The notes: generated from the sequence alone by a model not told the origin. Positions 35,801 to 48,382 are shown, counted from the stretch's first letter. The stretch is 64,000 nucleotides of DNA from Eriocheir sinensis (GCF_024679095.1 NC_066553.1:5858399-5922398); one strand, 5' to 3'. Made by a program: numbers and translations.

Positions 35801-36004
35801 TCAGCAACAAAGAAAAAAACTCCATCTCCAGCTTCGTCTGATGAGGATGAATGGCCTTGTTTGGTGTGTGGGGAACCATTTGCTAATAGCAGACCCTCAG
35901 AAAAATGGGTCCAATGTCGGGGTTGTAGAAATTGGTCACATGCAGAATGTGCAACTGGAGTAGGCCTAGATCTGTATGCAAGTCAAAACTGCAAGTCTGA
36001 TTAG
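35801..36004 (+). pseudogene. Transposase C-terminal PHD-like zinc-finger remnant
   Basis: The frame reads SSDEDEWPCLVCGEPF, then SEKWVQCRGC, RNWSHAEC and YASQNCKSD before a TAG (36002-36004). The pattern is C-x2-C-x12-WVQC-x2-C-x4-H-x2-C and a final Cys, a PHD-like finger of the type found at the C-terminus of many pogo/Tigger-type transposases. The first Cys of the expected last C-x2-C pair is missing (YASQNC). The acidic Ser-rich leader is also typical. The DDE core upstream is absent. The final 60 bp form the left arm of an inverted duplication. Confidence 0.65.
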
Positions 36005-36111
36005 GCATGTCAGTATTGCTATAAATAAAAAAAATAGCAATACTGTAATGCCTAATCAGACTCGCAGTTTTGACATACAGATCTAGGCCTACTCCAGTTG
36101 TGCATTCTGCA
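35941..36111. repeat. Hairpin: inverted duplication of the zinc-finger 3' end
   Basis: 35941-36022 and 36034-36111 are near-perfect reverse complements (about 80 bp) around an 11-bp A-rich loop. Confidence 0.88.
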
Positions 36112-36785
36112 AGTTTAAGTTTTTGAAAGGCATCCATAAGTGAACACTTTTGAGTTTGAGACTATAAGGAAGTTGGTGTTTTTAACTGTTTCACATCTCA
36201 GTATTCAACAGAAAGGACATATTTTATCAAATTAATTGAATATTTAGTTCCATATATTTTTCATGAAAGTAGATGTTCCTTTTGTTACAAAAATTCAGAA
36301 GAAAGGGAAGCTAGTTTAATATTACTAGTCTAAAAGAAGGGGATACCTTTCAGAAAATTAATTAATTGTTTAGTTTTAAATTCTATTCATTAAGAGACAC
36401 AAATGTGACTGTTTTCCTATATTTCACATCAAGAGAGATTTATTGGGTATAGTTTTCAAAAAGGGAATACATTTTATATTTCTTAATGTGAAAAAAATAT
36501 TTTCCTTATGTTTCTGTGAGTTTTATTATTGTAAAACCTGGGGTAAAAGGCCTACCCAGTGGGCTTCTTACCCCACATGCGGGGTAAGAAGCCCCCTTTA
36601 TTATTTTTATTAAATTGTCATTATAATAAAGTCAAAATCATAATGAGTGGATATAATATATACCATAGATAGGCCTTAGACTAAACTTTCAACAGAACTT
36701 TTTTTCAAAATTCTATTGCAAAAAATGTGGCTACAACAGCCAATCTCCCTCAAGGGAGGAAACTTACCCCACCTTACCCTACCCT

Positions 36786-37075
36786 TTGCTGGCACCCTTC
36801 TACTTCTTTTTTTTTTGTGTTACCCTTTCCCTGCACCCTCCTACTTCTTTTTTTTTGTGTTACCCTTTCCCTGCACCCTTCTACTTTTTTTTTTTGTGTT
36901 ACCCTTTCCCTGCACCCTTCTACTTTTTTTTTTGTGTTACCCTTTCCCTGCACCCTTCTACTTTTTTTTTTGTGTTACCCTTTCCCTGCACCCTCCTACT
37001 TCTTTCTCTTTTGTTTTTGTATTACCCTTTACTTGCACCCTCCTACTTCTTTCTCTTTTGACACTTCCCTTCCAA
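36786..37075. repeat. Minisatellite of about 46 bp, about 6 units
   Basis: Unit cccttctacttc-T(8-10)-gtgttaccctttccctgca. Length differences are mainly in the T-run; the last two units are diverged. Confidence 0.9.
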
Positions 37076-37079
37076 GTCT

Positions 37080-37615
37080 TTTTTTATCCTTTCTCTACGT
37101 CCCTCCTCCTCTCTTATTCACATTTCCACCGCTAATTACTTCTCCTTACGGGTTCGGGTGCGGCTTCATCAGGTTGTCACTTCTTCACAAGCCTGCCGGA
37201 GTACGTTTTTTCCCTGGCGCCCATAAAATGACTAATGGAATAATGGAGTCTGATTTGAACTCCCTTTCCCTGGTTACGCGGTAGATGAGGTCCTCTTCTT
37301 TCAGTACAGTTTTCCTTTCTCCCAATCCTTCAAACTGTATACCTCCTTTTCCTCTCTCTTGGCCAGTGACCGATTTAATGGACTAACTGAATAACGGTCA
37401 TGAGGTAAATCAATATGCAAACAAGTAAAATGAGACAATTAGCATGAAAAAATAGATTTACACACGATCAGCAAATGGAGGAGAGTGTGGATTTAAAGTG
37501 CATGAGCTGACCTGGCCGTGTGCAATTCTCAAAAGTGTGATTTTCAAAAGACTTCACACACATACGCGCGTCGTTTATCGAGATCCCTGTTACTCCCTCC
37601 GCTCTTTGTGCCTTT
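37080..37615. other. No gene recognised
   Basis: Mixed sequence without supported frames. Confidence 0.4.
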
Positions 37616-37617
37616 AT

Positions 37618-37618
<1 letters not shown>

Positions 37619-37658
<40 letters not shown>
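37619..37658. repeat. (GA)n microsatellite
   Basis: About 19 GA units. Confidence 0.95.
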
Positions 37659-38048
37659 AAAGGTGGCGGAAGGAGAGGAATTGGTTTGTAGCACCATTAA
37701 TATTCAGTCTTTGCTGCTAGGGGACAAGGAAGCCATTACAAATGCATACTAAAGGCTGCACGGAGCACGACGCGGCGCGGTGCGTTCATTACCTTGACCA
37801 GTTTGTTTTCAATTTTCATGACCAAGTTGCATTTTTCATTATTGTATACCAAATATGTTAAAAAAGCTCATTTACTTATCTCTTACTGATACTATATTAC
37901 ATACTCTCACAAGTGCAAATCAGCAACTTCCTTGAGAATTAATTGTTTTTTCACTTTTAGAATTAAGCAGCCAGGCCCTGGCCCACGGTGTTCTGAACTC
38001 GCTTAACACGAGTATATGGCGGACAAGGACTCAAATCTTCACTGACTT

Positions 38049-38345
38049 ATGTCACTTGTGCTCCCTGTCTTATTTTATGGTTGGGCTGTGAGACACGGAC
38101 ACTGCATAGTGACTTGGAGAGGCGTGTCGATGCCTTTGGTGGCAGGTGCCTTCGCAGGATCGTGGGGTATCGCTGGAATGACCGTGTCGAACCAGCGACT
38201 ACGGCATGAAACTGCATCGAGGCCTGTTACCAGCTTAGTCCGTGAACGCCAAGGCTGGCTGAATGGGCGCGTGACACGCTTCCCGGACGCATATTCTCGA
38301 AGTCTGTACGGGTATGTGCCGCCTACTCTTGGTTGGATAGGTTAG
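38049..38345 (+). pseudogene. LINE ORF2 C-terminal region (decayed)
   Basis: Read with frameshifts, the sequence gives VLPVLFYG, CLRRIVGYRWND, VSNQRL, RPVTSLVRERQ and RVTRFPDA, the terminal region of a reverse-transcriptase element. The family is shared with 23375-23470. Confidence 0.65.
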
Positions 38346-38479
38346 GTTAAGTTATGTAGGTTTGATTAGAGTACTATACTGTAACTTTGAGTGGGAATAA
38401 CAATGAGAGTATTTTCCAGAACGCCCCGTGGTTAGTTTCGAAGTTACAGCCAAGGGTCTTCACTCAGGGAACACATACC

Positions 38480-38610
38480 TGCAGAGACTTCAGGAATATG
38501 CTTCTCGGACGTCGATTCTGCTCTTAGGGTTCCTTCTGTACGAGACAACCGTGAGTGATAGAGACCAAGGGGACGCCCACATTACTCATGGTTGGGCAAG
38601 TCGATCGATC
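38480..38610 (+). pseudogene. LINE extreme C-terminal fragment
   Basis: Frameshifted remnants of FSDVDSALRV, SVRDN and RPRGRP, partly repeating the end of the preceding fragment. It directly precedes a MITE. Confidence 0.55.
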
Positions 38611-38624
38611 CTTGAAGGGCCTTA

Positions 38625-38847
38625 GGGCCATATTTTTAAACCTTTCAACGCCCAAGAACACAACTTTGACAACGCTTTCACGGGCAGTTTGGGTATTTCC
38701 AGGGGTAGTTCTTTGACCCTGGTGGTAGTGTGGCAAAGCTTCTGTAACATGAACGTGGATATAACATTAATCACAACGCTATTAATATTCTTTTCGGTCC
38801 TTGGAAACAGCTGATGTGAGAGGCGGGAGCGTCTGAAAATACCGGCC
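38625..38847 (+). mobile_element. PIF/Harbinger-like MITE copy, TTA target duplication
   Basis: 223 bp, gggccatatttttaaacc to gaaaataccggcc, flanked by TTA (38622-38624 and 38848-38850). Confidence 0.78.
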
Positions 38848-39322
38848 TTAGAATGGGAAGGGCAGCTGCGTGGAGGCTTGACCGTTCGGGGTGGAATCGG
38901 CCGATGAGTGAAGCGACGCGTTAGTTATTAGCCAGTTTTCGTTCACTACCAAACCTTGCTGATTCGTAACTGCTTTGGTAATGAAACATAGCAAGTGGCA
39001 ACTCTGGTGATGATGTGCGTTGTTCTACACTTGATTGAGACGTTGCCTCTTAAAACCCTCGAGAGTGTAAGCAACAGCTCCACTAACTTCACAGGTTCGT
39101 ACTTTTCCAAGGCTACAACGCTCATTTGACCACCGTGTTCCTTTAGGTTACATTCGTACTGTGATACCAGACTGTCGTACTTAAGGCATTGCATTTCTCG
39201 GGTTACAGCCCCCAAAACTGTCGTACCCACACAAATAAAGATATCAAATTAAAGTTAGTGTTAAAACCGTTAATGATTGATGTGTTTTTTGCAACAGTTA
39301 TGGGTGTCAGAAACCGGAAAAC

Positions 39323-39543
39323 GGGCGATATAATAAGACACTTTCGGTTCTCACATCAGCTATTTCTAAAGGTCAAAGAGACGATCATTCGGGTTCTAAT
39401 GAGTGTTTCTTTAGCTCCATGGCACAGAAGAAGGGTCAAACTACCACCAGGGTCATAAAACTACTCATTGAAATGCCCCAAACTCCTAATAAAGCCTTGT
39501 CAAATAGGTGTACTTGGCCGACGAAATGTTCAGTAATATGGCT
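39323..39543 (-). mobile_element. MITE copy (same family, reverse orientation)
   Basis: gggcgatataataagacactttcggttctcac..ccaccagggtcata..gacgaaatgttcagtaatatggctc. No clear target duplication. Confidence 0.65.
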
Positions 39544-39884
39544 CATAGTGTGCTGAGTACGATAATCTGGCAACAATGAATCTGTGGAGTCCCCCCGTTT
39601 TCTCTGCACCTCGTGAGCGGCTCCTCGTCTCTGTCTCATTAGCTTTAAGGCAGCCTCGCACCGGCACCTGTTGTCTCGTTACGCTGATTCACTAACGCAG
39701 GCCAAGTTAATATTGGGTTTGGGGTTGTAACGATCCTGAAACGTAATAAATGGCTGCTTCCCACTTTTTTAATGTTCCATCTCATTTACAGTCGCTGATG
39801 AGGCCCTGGTCTGTCGGTAATATCACAGTCGGTCAGTCATTTTTGCGGTGCGACTAATCTGTGACAAAAATAAAATACTGCACC

Positions 39885-40165
39885 CGGAGGAGGAGGAGGA
39901 GGAAGAGGAGGAGGAGGAGGAGGAGGAGGAGGAGGAGGAGGTGGAGAAAAAGGTATCAGAAGGAAAAATTAGGAGGAGGAAGAAGGTAAGGAAACTGAGG
40001 ACGGGCATGCGAAGGGGAGGAGGAGGAGGAGGAGGAGGAGAGAAGAGAAGAAAAAGGATATATACTGAGGTCGAGGAGGAAAATGAGAAAACGAGAAAGG
40101 GGAAACTGAGGAGGAGGAGAGAGAAGAAGAACAAGAAGAAGAGGAAGGAGCAGAAGAAGAAAAAA
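39885..40165. repeat. (GAG)n and GA-rich purine tract
   Basis: GAG triplets 39888-39942 and 40014-40040 within a purine-rich block. The 362-residue minus-strand frame over 39823-40911 is simple-sequence translation. Confidence 0.88.
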
Positions 40166-40339
40166 AAATAAGATAAAAACGAACCCACATTAACAAATAC
40201 AAGAAAACCAGCAGGACGTATAACAGTCAGCAACAGGCCACCTTCGCCCCCTCCAGCCAGCCACCTGCCGCGCACACACGTCAGGGGAAGGCGGCGGAGC
40301 AAACTTAATATCAGAGGGTTGTCGCGGCACGGCTGGAGG

Positions 40340-40960
40340 GGAAAGGGGACGAGGAGGAAGACAAAAAGGAAGGGATGGGGAAGAGAAAACACAAGGAGGA
40401 AGGGAGGAAGACAAAACGGAAGGGAAGGGGAGGAGAAAACACAAGAATAGAGAAGGGGAAGAGAAAACATGAGGATAAGAAGGAAGGAAGAGAAAAAGGA
40501 AGGAAAAGGAAGGGAAAACACATAGGAAGGAAGGAAGAGAAAAAGGAAGGAAAAGGAAGGGAAAACACAAGGATAGGGAGGAAGATAAAAAGAAAGGAGA
40601 AGGAATGAGAAACCAGAAGAAAAGAAGGGAGGGAGAGGGAAAAGGAGAAAGGGACGAGAAAACACAAGAATAGGAAGGGAGGGAGATAAAAAGGAAGGGA
40701 AAGGGAAGAGAAAACAGAAGAATAAGAAGGAAGAAGGGGACGAGAAATCACAAGAAGAGGAAGGGAGGGAGAGAGAAAAGGAGAAAGGGACGAGAAAACA
40801 CAAGAATAGGAAGGGAGGGAGATAAAAAGGAAGGGAAAGGGAAGAGAAAACAGAAGAATAAGAAGGAAGAAGGGGACGAGAAATCACAAGAAGAGGAAGG
40901 GAGGGAGACAAAAAGGAAGGAAAGGAAAGGAGGAGTAAACAAGGATAAGAAGACAGGACA
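40340..40960. repeat. Purine-rich tandem repeat, longest period about 136 bp
   Basis: gaagagaaaacagaagaataagaaggaagaagg recurs at about 40705 and 40841. Shorter aaggaaggg-type units precede it (40370-40620). Confidence 0.8.
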
Positions 40961-41164
40961 AGAAAAAAAGAGGATAGACGAGAAAGTTGGGCATTGTCTT
41001 TCTTCCCACTCTACCCCTCAGGCAAGAGATGACTGACCGGGGAGGTGGATCGATGGAAAGGAACAAAGATGCTGGAAAAAGGATACTAATGTGTAGCTAC
41101 CTTATGCCCACTCTTCTCCCCTTACCCCATAGAAAGGAGCAGCAACAGAGGACAGACGGAGACC

Positions 41165-41890
<726 letters not shown>

Positions 41891-42185
41891 AAAACCAACC
41901 AAATAAAAAATTGTGTCTGAGAATAAAGTAACTATTAGGACGAACAAAGTAAGACACGCAAAGTTTGAGAATAATGCATCGCTATCAGATAAAAAAAAAA
42001 AAAAAAAACCATGTATATCTGCCCCACAATTTCTTTCTCGTACGAAAAATGAAACCTTTCCCTTCACATCATCATCATCATCATCATCCATATCCACAGT
42101 TGACAATACTCCTCGCCCACTACACATGATTATTACAGAGGTATTCCAGTTTCTAAAAAACAAAAAACATATGAAGACGATTGTA

Positions 42186-42466
<281 letters not shown>

Positions 42467-42670
42467 AGAGGTAGAACAGATTTTCCTTTAATTACACTAG
42501 CCCAGCGCACGCTAATGAAGGATCGTTCGGCGCCGGGCTCGGCTCGGCTCAGCTCCTCCAGGCCGCGGACAAAGGCGCCGGTCGATGGCAAAGAAACGAT
42601 AGAGGGAGCACAGAGCCCTCATTAGCCTGATAGCGGGGGGGAGGGGGGGGGGGCGTCTGGAGGCTTATTG

Positions 42671-42719
42671 GTGTGTGTGTGTGTGTGTGTGTGTGTGTCT
42701 CTCTCTCTCTCTCTCTCTT
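42671..42719. repeat. (GT)n-(CT)n microsatellite
   Basis: GT run then CT run, with poly-G just upstream (42635-42651). Confidence 0.95.
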
Positions 42720-43049
42720 ATTATCCAAAGGTTTAATTCTACAGTGTTTTCTTTTTAATCAGTCAGAGAGAGACGGTCTGAGAGGCTCCTTTGATCGCTA
42801 CAGCCGAAGCGCAGCGAGGAAGCTAATCAACGAGATCTGAGTAAACCTTCTGTGTTGAAAGTAACAACTACACAATCATGTTCCTCCGACTCGACAAGAT
42901 CATTGCTTTAAAACATGATCACCTTTAATTAAGATGCGCTGAATAGAATATCCATTTGAAGTACAAGAACTGACAAGCAAATCCGCTCATTACCTGGCCT
43001 GCGAGTTCGTAAAGTGAAGGCAATGAGCCCTAGTTCAGAGAGGCAGCTC

Positions 43050-43320
43050 ACAAAGGGACCGTGAGGCTTCGAACTTCTGCTAATTATGAGCCTTACAGTT
43101 CTTCCAAGAATCGCGCCAAATCTGTTCTTCGACTCGCCAAAATGTCTTTCATTAACAGAAAATGCTACAACCTTGCTTTCTCTGATTCTTCCAGACTTCT
43201 GGCATCTGGGCACAAAAAGCTATCTAACGAGGAGCATGTACCAGGAGGCGCGTTGCTTCACTCATACGCCGCCTCCACTCCCGACGGTCCCACTAAACAA
43301 GTCTCCATGCATCCTCCCTT
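43050..43320 (+). pseudogene. Jockey-like LINE: linker between endonuclease and RT (fragment)
   Basis: The frame from 43061 reads SSKNRAKSVLRLAKMSFINR, KCYNLAFSDSSR, then shifts frame through FWHLGTK to STPDGPTK. This matches the region between the endonuclease and reverse transcriptase of jockey-like LINEs. Confidence 0.55.
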
Positions 43321-43334
43321 CCCATCTCAAGCCC

Positions 43335-43437
43335 CTCCGATGATCGACCAACTAGGTGGGCGTCCCCTTGGTCTCCTTCACTCGGGGTTGTCTTCTACAC
43401 GAACAACCAAAGACCTCGAGGCGTGTACGAAGACATG
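43335..43437 (-). pseudogene. LINE C-terminal fragment (minus strand)
   Basis: On the minus strand: VVRVEDN, RRPRGRPP and WSII, related to the 23375-23470 motif. Overlaps the start of the inverted repeat 43417-43919. Confidence 0.5.
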
Positions 43438-43594
43438 TGATTATTTTCAAATTTATCGATTAAAAAAAAAAAAAAAAAAAAAATCCACGCTGGACGCTCT
43501 CCCTAAGCTATCAGTTCCTTTAGTTATTTTTTTCATGTATATATGTTGGCTTTAAGGAGTATAAGATTAGACATGACTGCTGGGCGACCATCTT

Positions 43595-43626
<32 letters not shown>

Positions 43627-43919
43627 ACCACCACCACCACCACCACAATCCCCATCCCCCATCATCATCTTCAGGTATTAAATGCACTATAGGACAAATA
43701 CCTTTCCCAAAATACATCTAAATATTTTACTCTTCACTTCTCCCGCTTCTCAGTCAAGATGGTTGCCCAGCAGTCACATGTCTAATCTTATACTCTTCAA
43801 AGCCAACATATACACATGGAAAAAAAATAACTAAAGGAACGGAGAGCCTTTTGAACCAGCGTGGATTAAAAAAATATCGATAAACTTGAAAATAGTCACA
43901 TGTCTTCGTACACGCCTCG
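43417..43919. mobile_element. Fold-back element with about 175-bp arms around CA/CCA runs
   Basis: 43417-43597 and 43753-43919 are reverse complements (cgaggcgtgtacgaagacatgtga; gactgctgggcgaccatcttgac). The spacer has (CA)n, (CCA)n and a segment (43646-43717) that reappears at 45741-45806. Confidence 0.8.
43646..43717. repeat. Repeat acaatccccatcccccatcatc..caaatacctttccca
   Basis: Nearly identical to 45741-45806 in the same orientation, in both places right after a CAC-triplet run. Probably a shared retroposon 3' end. Confidence 0.7.
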
Positions 43920-43987
43920 GCTAGCTTGAGGCAAACTATTATGAAGAAATAAGCAAAAATGACAGAGTTATGGCTGTATTCCCGCTC

Positions 43988-44150
43988 CCCCCCCCCCCCC
44001 CCCTTTCCGCTCGTAATTTACGTCACTATAAAACACTTCCCTGCGCCATGACGGGCTGGGGCCAACTGCCATCCAGACCCTTTAAGAAAGCCTAGCGGCG
44101 CTATAGGCTGGCGCGTAAAAAATAAATAAATAAATAAATAAATAATAATA
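43988..44150 (+). mobile_element. Poly-C run and SINE 3'-end fragment
   Basis: C-run 43988-44003, then gcgccatgacgggctggggccaac..gaaagcctagcggcgctataggc and an (AAAT)n tail at 44120-44150. Confidence 0.65.
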
Positions 44151-44159
44151 AAAAAAGCC

Positions 44160-45090
44160 ATTATCATACACAGGTGCATACATCGTCATGTTTCAGCGTG
44201 GAAAATAGCCTAAAAGAATATTCGTATGCCATCTTGAGGCAAACTAGCATCTCCGATGGCCTTGGAGGTTCGATTTCCAAGAATAGGACACCATCGGACA
44301 CACAATGTCCTCCAAAACAAAGAAAAAAACTGGAATTCAGTAAAGAATATCAACCGGGAAGGCATCTAGGTTTAAAGGGCGAACTCTATAAATTCGCGGA
44401 CTTTAACTCCTTTTTAGAAAACGGGATTAGTTTTAGTTTATCTGCAATAACTTCGCCGCTATTTGACCGATTTTAATAAACAATACATCATTGGAAAGAA
44501 GAGCAGAAGCGCAAGCTTTTCATCATAAGTTTTCTTTTCAATTAAGGGACAATTGTCGGAAAAAAATAATATCGTTAGATACACCAACAAAATTGAAATT
44601 TTTTTTTCATCATTTAACAAAAGCAAAATTGAAAAATTTTCTATGATGAATCTTTTGGAGTCTGCTTTAAGTTTCTTTGGTAATTTTTTCAGCAGCGTAG
44701 GTCATTAGATGACAGAAACTGAGAGTTGAGTTTTGTTCAAAAATTACATTTTCTTTTTTCCTGCTATTATGTATCAACTCATAGATCTGAGAGTAAGCGA
44801 ATATCACTTCATCATCAGCAAACATTTCACAGGAGTATAATCAGGTTCACACGCTAATAATTAAAGACATGATGGACGTTCCCCTAAAAATGGTATATAA
44901 ATCACGTTTTTTAACCGTAAGCTTTTTTTTTGCAATTTTTGCACGCCTGATACACATGTTTACCTTTATCACAACCCATCTGGACGTGACACAGAAGTAA
45001 TTATGAGGCAACCCTTTATATTATGCACGAGTGCTTCAGCTTAATGATATCAGGAGCCAGGCTGAAAAATACATTTGGGGCCCACTTTAT
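44160..45090. other. AT-rich sequence, no gene recognised
   Basis: About 0.9 kb of AT-rich sequence with no open frame over 100 codons and no repeat that I recognise. Confidence 0.45.
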
Positions 45091-45095
45091 TTGAT

Positions 45096-45239
<144 letters not shown>

Positions 45240-45405
45240 GGGGGGGGAGGGGGGAGAGAGAGGAGGGGGAGACGGGTGCGGCTTGGGAGACGATATGAAA
45301 TAAGCAATATTCCAATTTCTCACCGGAGATAGTTTTCTTCTATATGGAAATTCTAATTTACGATAGTAAGAAAAAACTCGTCAGGAATACTTATCTCCAT
45401 AAACA

Positions 45406-45810
45406 CACACACACACACACACACGGTAGTTCAGGGGCGTCTGGCTCACAACCAGAAGGACCGGGGTTCAATTCCCCGGCCAGGCGAAGATAAGTTGGGT
45501 TTATCTTCTTTCACGTGTAGCCCCTGTTCACCTAGCAGTGAGTAGGTACGCGACGTCAGGCAAGGAGTTGTGACCTCGTTGTCGCGGTGTGTTGTGTGTG
45601 AGTGGTCTCAGTCCTACCCAAAGATCGGTACTACGAGTTCTGTGCTCTTCCGTAGGGGAACGGCTGGCTGTCTCGAGAGAGGCCCGCAGCAGACTAAGAG
45701 GTTAATTACACACACCACCACCACCATCACCACCACCACCACAATCCCCATCCCCCATCATCATCTTCAGGTATTAAATGCACTATAGGACAAAGACCTT
45801 TCCCAGTGTC
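45406..45810 (+). mobile_element. tRNA(Val)-like SINE
   Basis: After a CA run, ggtagttcaggggcgtctggc (A-box-like), an anticodon-like stem-loop tctgg-ctcacaa-ccaga (CAC anticodon position) and B-box-like ccggggttcaattcccc form a recognisable tRNA-like head. A body of about 250 bp and a CAC run (45711-45742) follow, then the shared segment 45741-45806. The leading CA run and SINE body argue against a functional tRNA gene. Confidence 0.75.
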
Positions 45811-45898
45811 ATCACCATCTCTGTCTGATGTTACTGTACTTCATATTCAAGACGAAGAAGAAAGAGAAGATAAAGACGGTAAAAGAAGACGATGATAC

Positions 45899-45970
<72 letters not shown>
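45899..45970. repeat. (AAT)n microsatellite
   Basis: About 24 units. Confidence 0.97.
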
Positions 45971-45973
<3 letters not shown>

Positions 45974-46169
45974 TAGACGACTACATAAATCACTGAAAAT
46001 CACAACCCGAAGAAACTACTGTGATGAAGGTGCAGAACTAAACACTTTTCTGCAATGTGACATATAACGTTAGTGGAGGAGGCTTCGTGGCGCTGTTTTG
46101 TTATTTCTAAGACCGAGAAAAAGAGGAAAAGAAGTCAATGACAGGCGGAAATATCCCTCTTGCGGCAGA

Positions 46170-46500
46170 AAACGAAGAGGTGGAGGAGGACGAGGAAGAA
46201 AAAGAAAAAGAAAAGAAAAGGAGAGGAGAGGAGAGGAGAGGAATGGAAAGGAGAGGAAAGAAAAAGAAAAGGAAAGAAAAGAAAAGAAAAGAAAAGAAAA
46301 GAAAAGGAAAGGAAAGGAAAGGAAAGGAAAGGAAAGGAAAGGAAAGGAAAGGAGAGGAAAGGAAAGGAAAGGAAAGGAAAGGAAAGGAAAGGAAAGAAAA
46401 GAAAAAAAAAAGGAAAGGAAAGGAAAGGAAAGGAAAGGAAAAGAAAGGAAAAGAAAAGAAAAGAAAAGAAAAGAAGAAAAGAGGCTGAGGAGGAGGAGGA
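46170..46500. repeat. (AAAGG)n pentanucleotide tract
   Basis: ggaaa/gaaaa pentamers with variants, ending in a GGA run. All frames are open as Lys/Arg/Glu-rich peptides (or Phe/Ser/Leu on the other strand); not coding. Confidence 0.93.
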
Positions 46501-46568
46501 GGACAGCAAGTGTATACAAATTGTCACGTTCAACGGCCCCTGAAGCTTTATCTTTATCCATCTCTATT

Positions 46569-46852
<284 letters not shown>

Positions 46853-47289
46853 ATATATATAACCTCCAAAGTTTGCCGCGCACCTCAAGGAAACGCAATG
46901 AGGCAAGCAGCGGGATGTTGACTCTGCCTCGAGTTGTTAATTAAGAGGTTCGATGAGGCGGCGGTAAAGCTTTCAAGTGAATTAACGTGTTGCCCGGCGC
47001 TCCCGCAGAGAAAGGAAGCGAAATTCACCGCTGAGGGGTTGACTGGTGTCGTTTGGCTACTATGTTAAGGCCCTTCACCCCTGTACGTGTTTTAGGGCCG
47101 GTTCCACAGTCCAACGCAGCCATTGTAAGCGCCCAAACCAAACTATATTCTCCACAATGATTCGTTATTTCTACTCAATACCAGATACTAGAGAGATTTC
47201 CTGTGTGGTTTCCTAAAATTTCCTCCTTTTTAGAGTATCAGCGCCAAACACTACACAAGGAATTTTCGTGGTATTTCGTGTTTGGTTAA

Positions 47290-47606
47290 GGGTCGTATAC
47301 AAGACATTTCGCCGCCCAAGAACATATATTTGACAAGGCTTTCGTAGGAGTTGTGGGCATTTCCGGGGGTAGTTTTATGACCCTGGTGGTAGTTTGACCC
47401 TTCTTCTGCACCGTGAACCTAAGGAAACACTCATTAGAAATCGGAGTTGTAGAATTTTATTGGGGGGATTTTATGACCCTGGTGGTAGTTTGACCCTTCC
47501 CCTCTACCGTGAACATGAAGAAACACGCACCAGAACCCGACTGACCCCTTCATTGGCCTTTAGAATTAGCTGATGTGAGAGGCAAAAGCATCGTATAATA
47601 CCGACC
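47290..47606 (+). mobile_element. MITE copy with internal duplication
   Basis: Forward copy gggtcgtatacaagac..cgtataataccgacc, lengthened from about 222 to 317 bp by a duplicated segment (gggggattttatgaccctggtggtagtttgacccttcc..). TAA precedes the left end; no match is seen at the right end. Confidence 0.72.
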
Positions 47607-47613
47607 TGAGTTA

Positions 47614-47836
47614 GAGCGATAATATAAGACACCATCGCTTCTCACATTAACAATTTCTAAAGGTCAAAGAGGGGGTCAGTCGATTTCTAATGAGTGTTTC
47701 CTTAGGTTCACGGTACAGAAGAAGGGTCAAACTACCACCAGGGTCATAAAACTACCCCCGGAAATGCCCACAACTCCTACGAAAGCCTTGTCAAATATAT
47801 GTTCTTGGGCGGCGAAATGTCTCGTAATAAGACCCT
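47614..47836 (-). mobile_element. MITE copy, TTA target duplication
   Basis: 223 bp in reverse orientation, flanked by TTA (47611-47613 and 47837-47839). It lies 7 bp from the preceding forward copy, giving an inverted pair. Confidence 0.75.
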
Positions 47837-47839
47837 TTA

Positions 47840-48300
47840 GTATCACGCTTTGAGGACTTGACTGCATGGCGTTGTCTGGCTACTTGTTGTGGTTGTTATA
47901 ATGGTCCTCTACCAGTGCAATCTGGCGCGGAGTGGCGTCGAGCACTTCCGAACAACACGACAGGAACTTGGCCCGTCAACTCCCTTCGTCTGTCCCTGGT
48001 TCTCTACACATCACAGCATGCATACCCTGGACACTTGTTATTATGCTGAGGGGCACGCGTGACACTCCATGACCCAACCATCAGAAAACAATACATCAGC
48101 CCAGTCAAGTTGTTTCTGTCAAAATCTTGGTCCTTTATTTCTTAAGGGGAGGGGAAGGAGTGTAAAAAAATTGGCAGAGATTGAGAATGCTGAATGTCCA
48201 TGAATATAAAGAACTTGGGCTCTCCATAACGACGGCCTTTTCAGCAGATAACAGAATAACATGAAAACACTAGAATATAAAGGGTCTCCATAAGGGCTAC
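47840..48300. other. No gene recognised
   Basis: Mixed sequence without supported frames. Confidence 0.4.
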
Positions 48301-48306
48301 AGAGGG

Positions 48307-48310
<4 letters not shown>

Positions 48311-48382
<72 letters not shown>

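Larger units (their letters stand above)
35355..36779 (+). mobile_element. Pogo/Tigger-like DNA transposon (1.4 kb, decayed), TA target duplication
   Basis: Terminal inverted repeat gggtaaggtggggtaag at 35355 and cttaccccaccttaccc ending at 36779, each flanked by TA (35353-35354, 36780-36781). Further ggggtaag/cttacccc motifs are repeated inside at 35719-35800 and 36538-36600, which look like subterminal transposase-binding repeats. TA duplication and a C-terminal zinc-finger remnant (see 35801-36004) fit the pogo/Tigger branch of Tc1/mariner with DDE_1 transposases. The catalytic core is not recognisable, so it is a deletion derivative. The right end abuts a 46-bp minisatellite. Confidence 0.75.

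Noticed and set aside
36716..37284. Overlapping frames rich in Phe/Pro/Cys
   Set aside because: Translations of the 46-bp T-rich minisatellite beside the pogo-like element.
39823..40911. 362-residue minus-strand open frame, the longest in the window
   Set aside because: Translation of a purine-rich tandem repeat; no domain or codon signal.
45425..45500. Possible tRNA-Val gene
   Set aside because: The anticodon stem-loop is good, but the sequence continues into a SINE body and the 5' acceptor strand is replaced by a CA run.
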